A stretch of 64,000 nucleotides of DNA from Streptomyces sp. NBC_01294 (GTDB lineage: Bacteria > Actinomycetota > Actinomycetes > Streptomycetales > Streptomycetaceae), in the NCBI RefSeq assembly GCF_035917235.1, contig NZ_CP108423.1:7779501-7843500 (forward strand). The letters are read 5' to 3'. A model generated the notes under the pieces. That model saw only the letters and a program-made list of their open reading frames with translations, made no database searches and was not told the origin of the DNA. A program made the translations under genes and the position numbers. Shown piece after piece: positions 62,895 to 64,000 of this stretch; position 1 is the stretch's first letter, and each line of letters starts with the position of its first letter.

Positions 62895-64000
62895 TCAATG
62901 GCACTTCCCCTGCTTCAACGATGAGATGGGGGCGGCGGTCGACGCCACCCTCGGCGACTGAACCGCCTCCTGCACCCGGTCGCCGTGCGGGCGGCCGGTG
63001 CGGCGCAGGGCGGCCGGTGTGGTGCTGTACCAGCGGTGGACCGCCCGGCGCAGGGCGCGGGCGTCGGCGTAGTCGCTCCGGGCGGCTATCGCGTCGATGC
63101 TGAGGTCGGTGCTCCAGAGCAGCCGCGTGATGTGGTCCCGGCGCATGGTTTCGACCTCGTTGCTCCACGTGGTGCCGTGTTCGTCGAGGCGGCGCTGCAG
63201 GGTTCGCGTACTGACGGCCATGCGCCGCGCCACCGTGGACAGCGCGGGAGCGGTTCCGTTGTGGGCGGAGGCCAGGGCGGTACGGAACAGGTCCAGCCAG
63301 TTGTGCAGCGGGACCGCGGTGGCGAGCGTCTGCTCGGCGTGTCTGCGCAGTACGGTAGACAGGCCGGGCTGGGCGCGTGGTGTCGGGCCGGTCAGGTCGG
63401 AGGCGAGGAAGGTGATGGAGCTGACCGGGGCCTCGAACTCGATGGAGCTCGTACCGTAGAGCTCGATCAGGGCCTGGTGCCGGCGGGGTGCCTTGGCGGC
63501 CAGGGCGACGTGGACGGGAACGAGGCGCCGCTGTGCGGCTTCGCCGAGACGGCGCTGGTACAGGCCGAGCGCGCAGGCGCGGACGGCGCAGGCCGCCTCG
63601 TGGGCCAGATCGGCCTCGTTGATGTGGCTGATGGTGATCCGGTAGCCGTCCTCGGTGATCCGGAGGTTGTCCGTGCTGACGTCGACGACGGTGGCCAGGT
63701 AGGTCCCGGCGTCCCGGATCCCTTCGAGGGGGGTGGGCGCGGAGGTGATCAGGTAGTCCCAGACCCCGAGGGTGCCGATGGCCGACTGCTGTGTCAGCAG
63801 CTGGGCCACTTCGGTCCAGTGGGCGTGGACGGTCGCCAGTTCGGCGATGCGGATGCTCGTGAGCGCGGGGGGTCGGCACAGGTCGTCGTTGAGGTGCTCG
63901 GGCGCCATGCCCAGCAGGTGTGCGTATCCAGCCGCGGGTATGCCCAGCATACGTACGGCGTTGACGTTCAGCCGGGTGAGGGCGGAGGAGGTTGTTCCCT
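62895..64000 (-). CDS. AraC-family regulator with arabinose-binding-type N-terminal domain, partial
   Basis: The frame is open to the right edge (reading upstream of the ATG at 63950 continues as SSALTRLNVNAV without a stop), so the N-terminus is cut. At least 369 residues are present. The N-terminal two thirds match the Arabinose_bd layout seen in AraC proteins (LNDDLCRPPALTSIRIAELA, then IGTLGVWDYLITSAPTPLEG). The C-terminal helix-turn-helix pair is in LSTVARRMAVSTRTLQRRLD and LSIDAIAARSDYADARALRR. It likely responds to a ligand in the N-terminal domain. The stop is at 62895. Confidence 0.88.
   Translation of the reverse strand, partial: GTTSSALTRLNVNAVRMLGIPAAGYAHLLGMAPEHLNDDLCRPPALTSIRIAELATVHAHWTEVAQLLTQQSAIGTLGVWDYLITSAPTPLEGIRDAGTYLATVVDVSTDNLRITEDGYRITISHINEADLAHEAACAVRACALGLYQRRLGEAAQRRLVPVHVALAAKAPRRHQALIELYGTSSIEFEAPVSSITFLASDLTGPTPRAQPGLSTVLRRHAEQTLATAVPLHNWLDLFRTALASAHNGTAPALSTVARRMAVSTRTLQRRLDEHGTTWSNEVETMRRDHITRLLWSTDLSIDAIAARSDYADARALRRAVHRWYSTTPAALRRTGRPHGDRVQEAVQSPRVASTAAPISSLKQGKCH

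Overview
The window is very GC-rich, almost every codon ends in G or C, and gene starts are often GTG (one TTG). The gene types (prolyl oligopeptidases, PASTA-less Ser/Thr kinase, SpoIIE-type phosphatase, DUF5937/ArsR regulators, HEAT and WD40 giants, TAT lipoproteins) fit a Streptomyces or close relative. No ribosomal, tRNA or core biosynthetic cluster is seen, so this looks like variable chromosome: many single genes and short operons, each with its own regulator. Both edges cut a gene: a Fic/Doc-like toxin on the left and an AraC-type regulator on the right.

0-16 kb holds mostly stand-alone enzymes and transporters: two aldo/keto reductases, a DUF5937/ArsR regulator, a TAT lipoprotein, a double glyoxalase-fold protein, a MurE-like ligase far from any division/cell-wall cluster, a metallo-beta-lactamase-fold hydrolase, an MFS exporter, an AI-2E family membrane protein overlapping an S9 prolyl oligopeptidase, and a membrane Ser/Thr kinase.

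16-24.4 kb is the most coherent system. A TetR-family repressor diverges from an amidohydrolase, and a perfect inverted repeat lies between them. The amidohydrolase is followed by a complete, translationally overlapping peptide-type ABC importer (lipoprotein, two permeases, two ATPases). I infer import and hydrolysis of an amide-containing compound under TetR control.

24.4-39.5 kb is a mixed run: methyltransferase, MerR regulator, NAD-dependent epimerase-like protein, secreted protein, acetyltransferase, L,D-transpeptidase, HAD hydrolase, zinc-ribbon protein, FMN-binding pyridoxamine-oxidase-like protein, 3-hydroxybutyrate dehydrogenase-like SDR, PsiE-like protein, secreted serine hydrolase, and an ArsR-MFS pair.

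39.6-59.2 kb is rich in repeat scaffold proteins: a WD40 protein of about 16 blades, a membrane SpoIIE phosphatase, a 465-residue protein possibly related to DUF6493, a 1583-residue HEAT-repeat protein and a second HEAT-like protein. Among them sits an orphan xylose-type binding protein with a perfect operator-like palindrome. A TetR-MFS-SRPBCC-carotenoid oxygenase unit follows, with matching operator-like sites at the tetR and MFS starts.

59.3-64 kb has a lipoprotein, an erythromycin-esterase family protein, an HTH-only LuxR regulator with an upstream palindrome, an SRPBCC protein, a frameshifted IS5-type transposase remnant and the edge-cut AraC regulator. Eight genes carry a TANNNT-like hexamer 5-7 bases before the start codon, which suggests leaderless transcripts and helped choose starts. 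All assignments come from reading the sequence; no database search was run.
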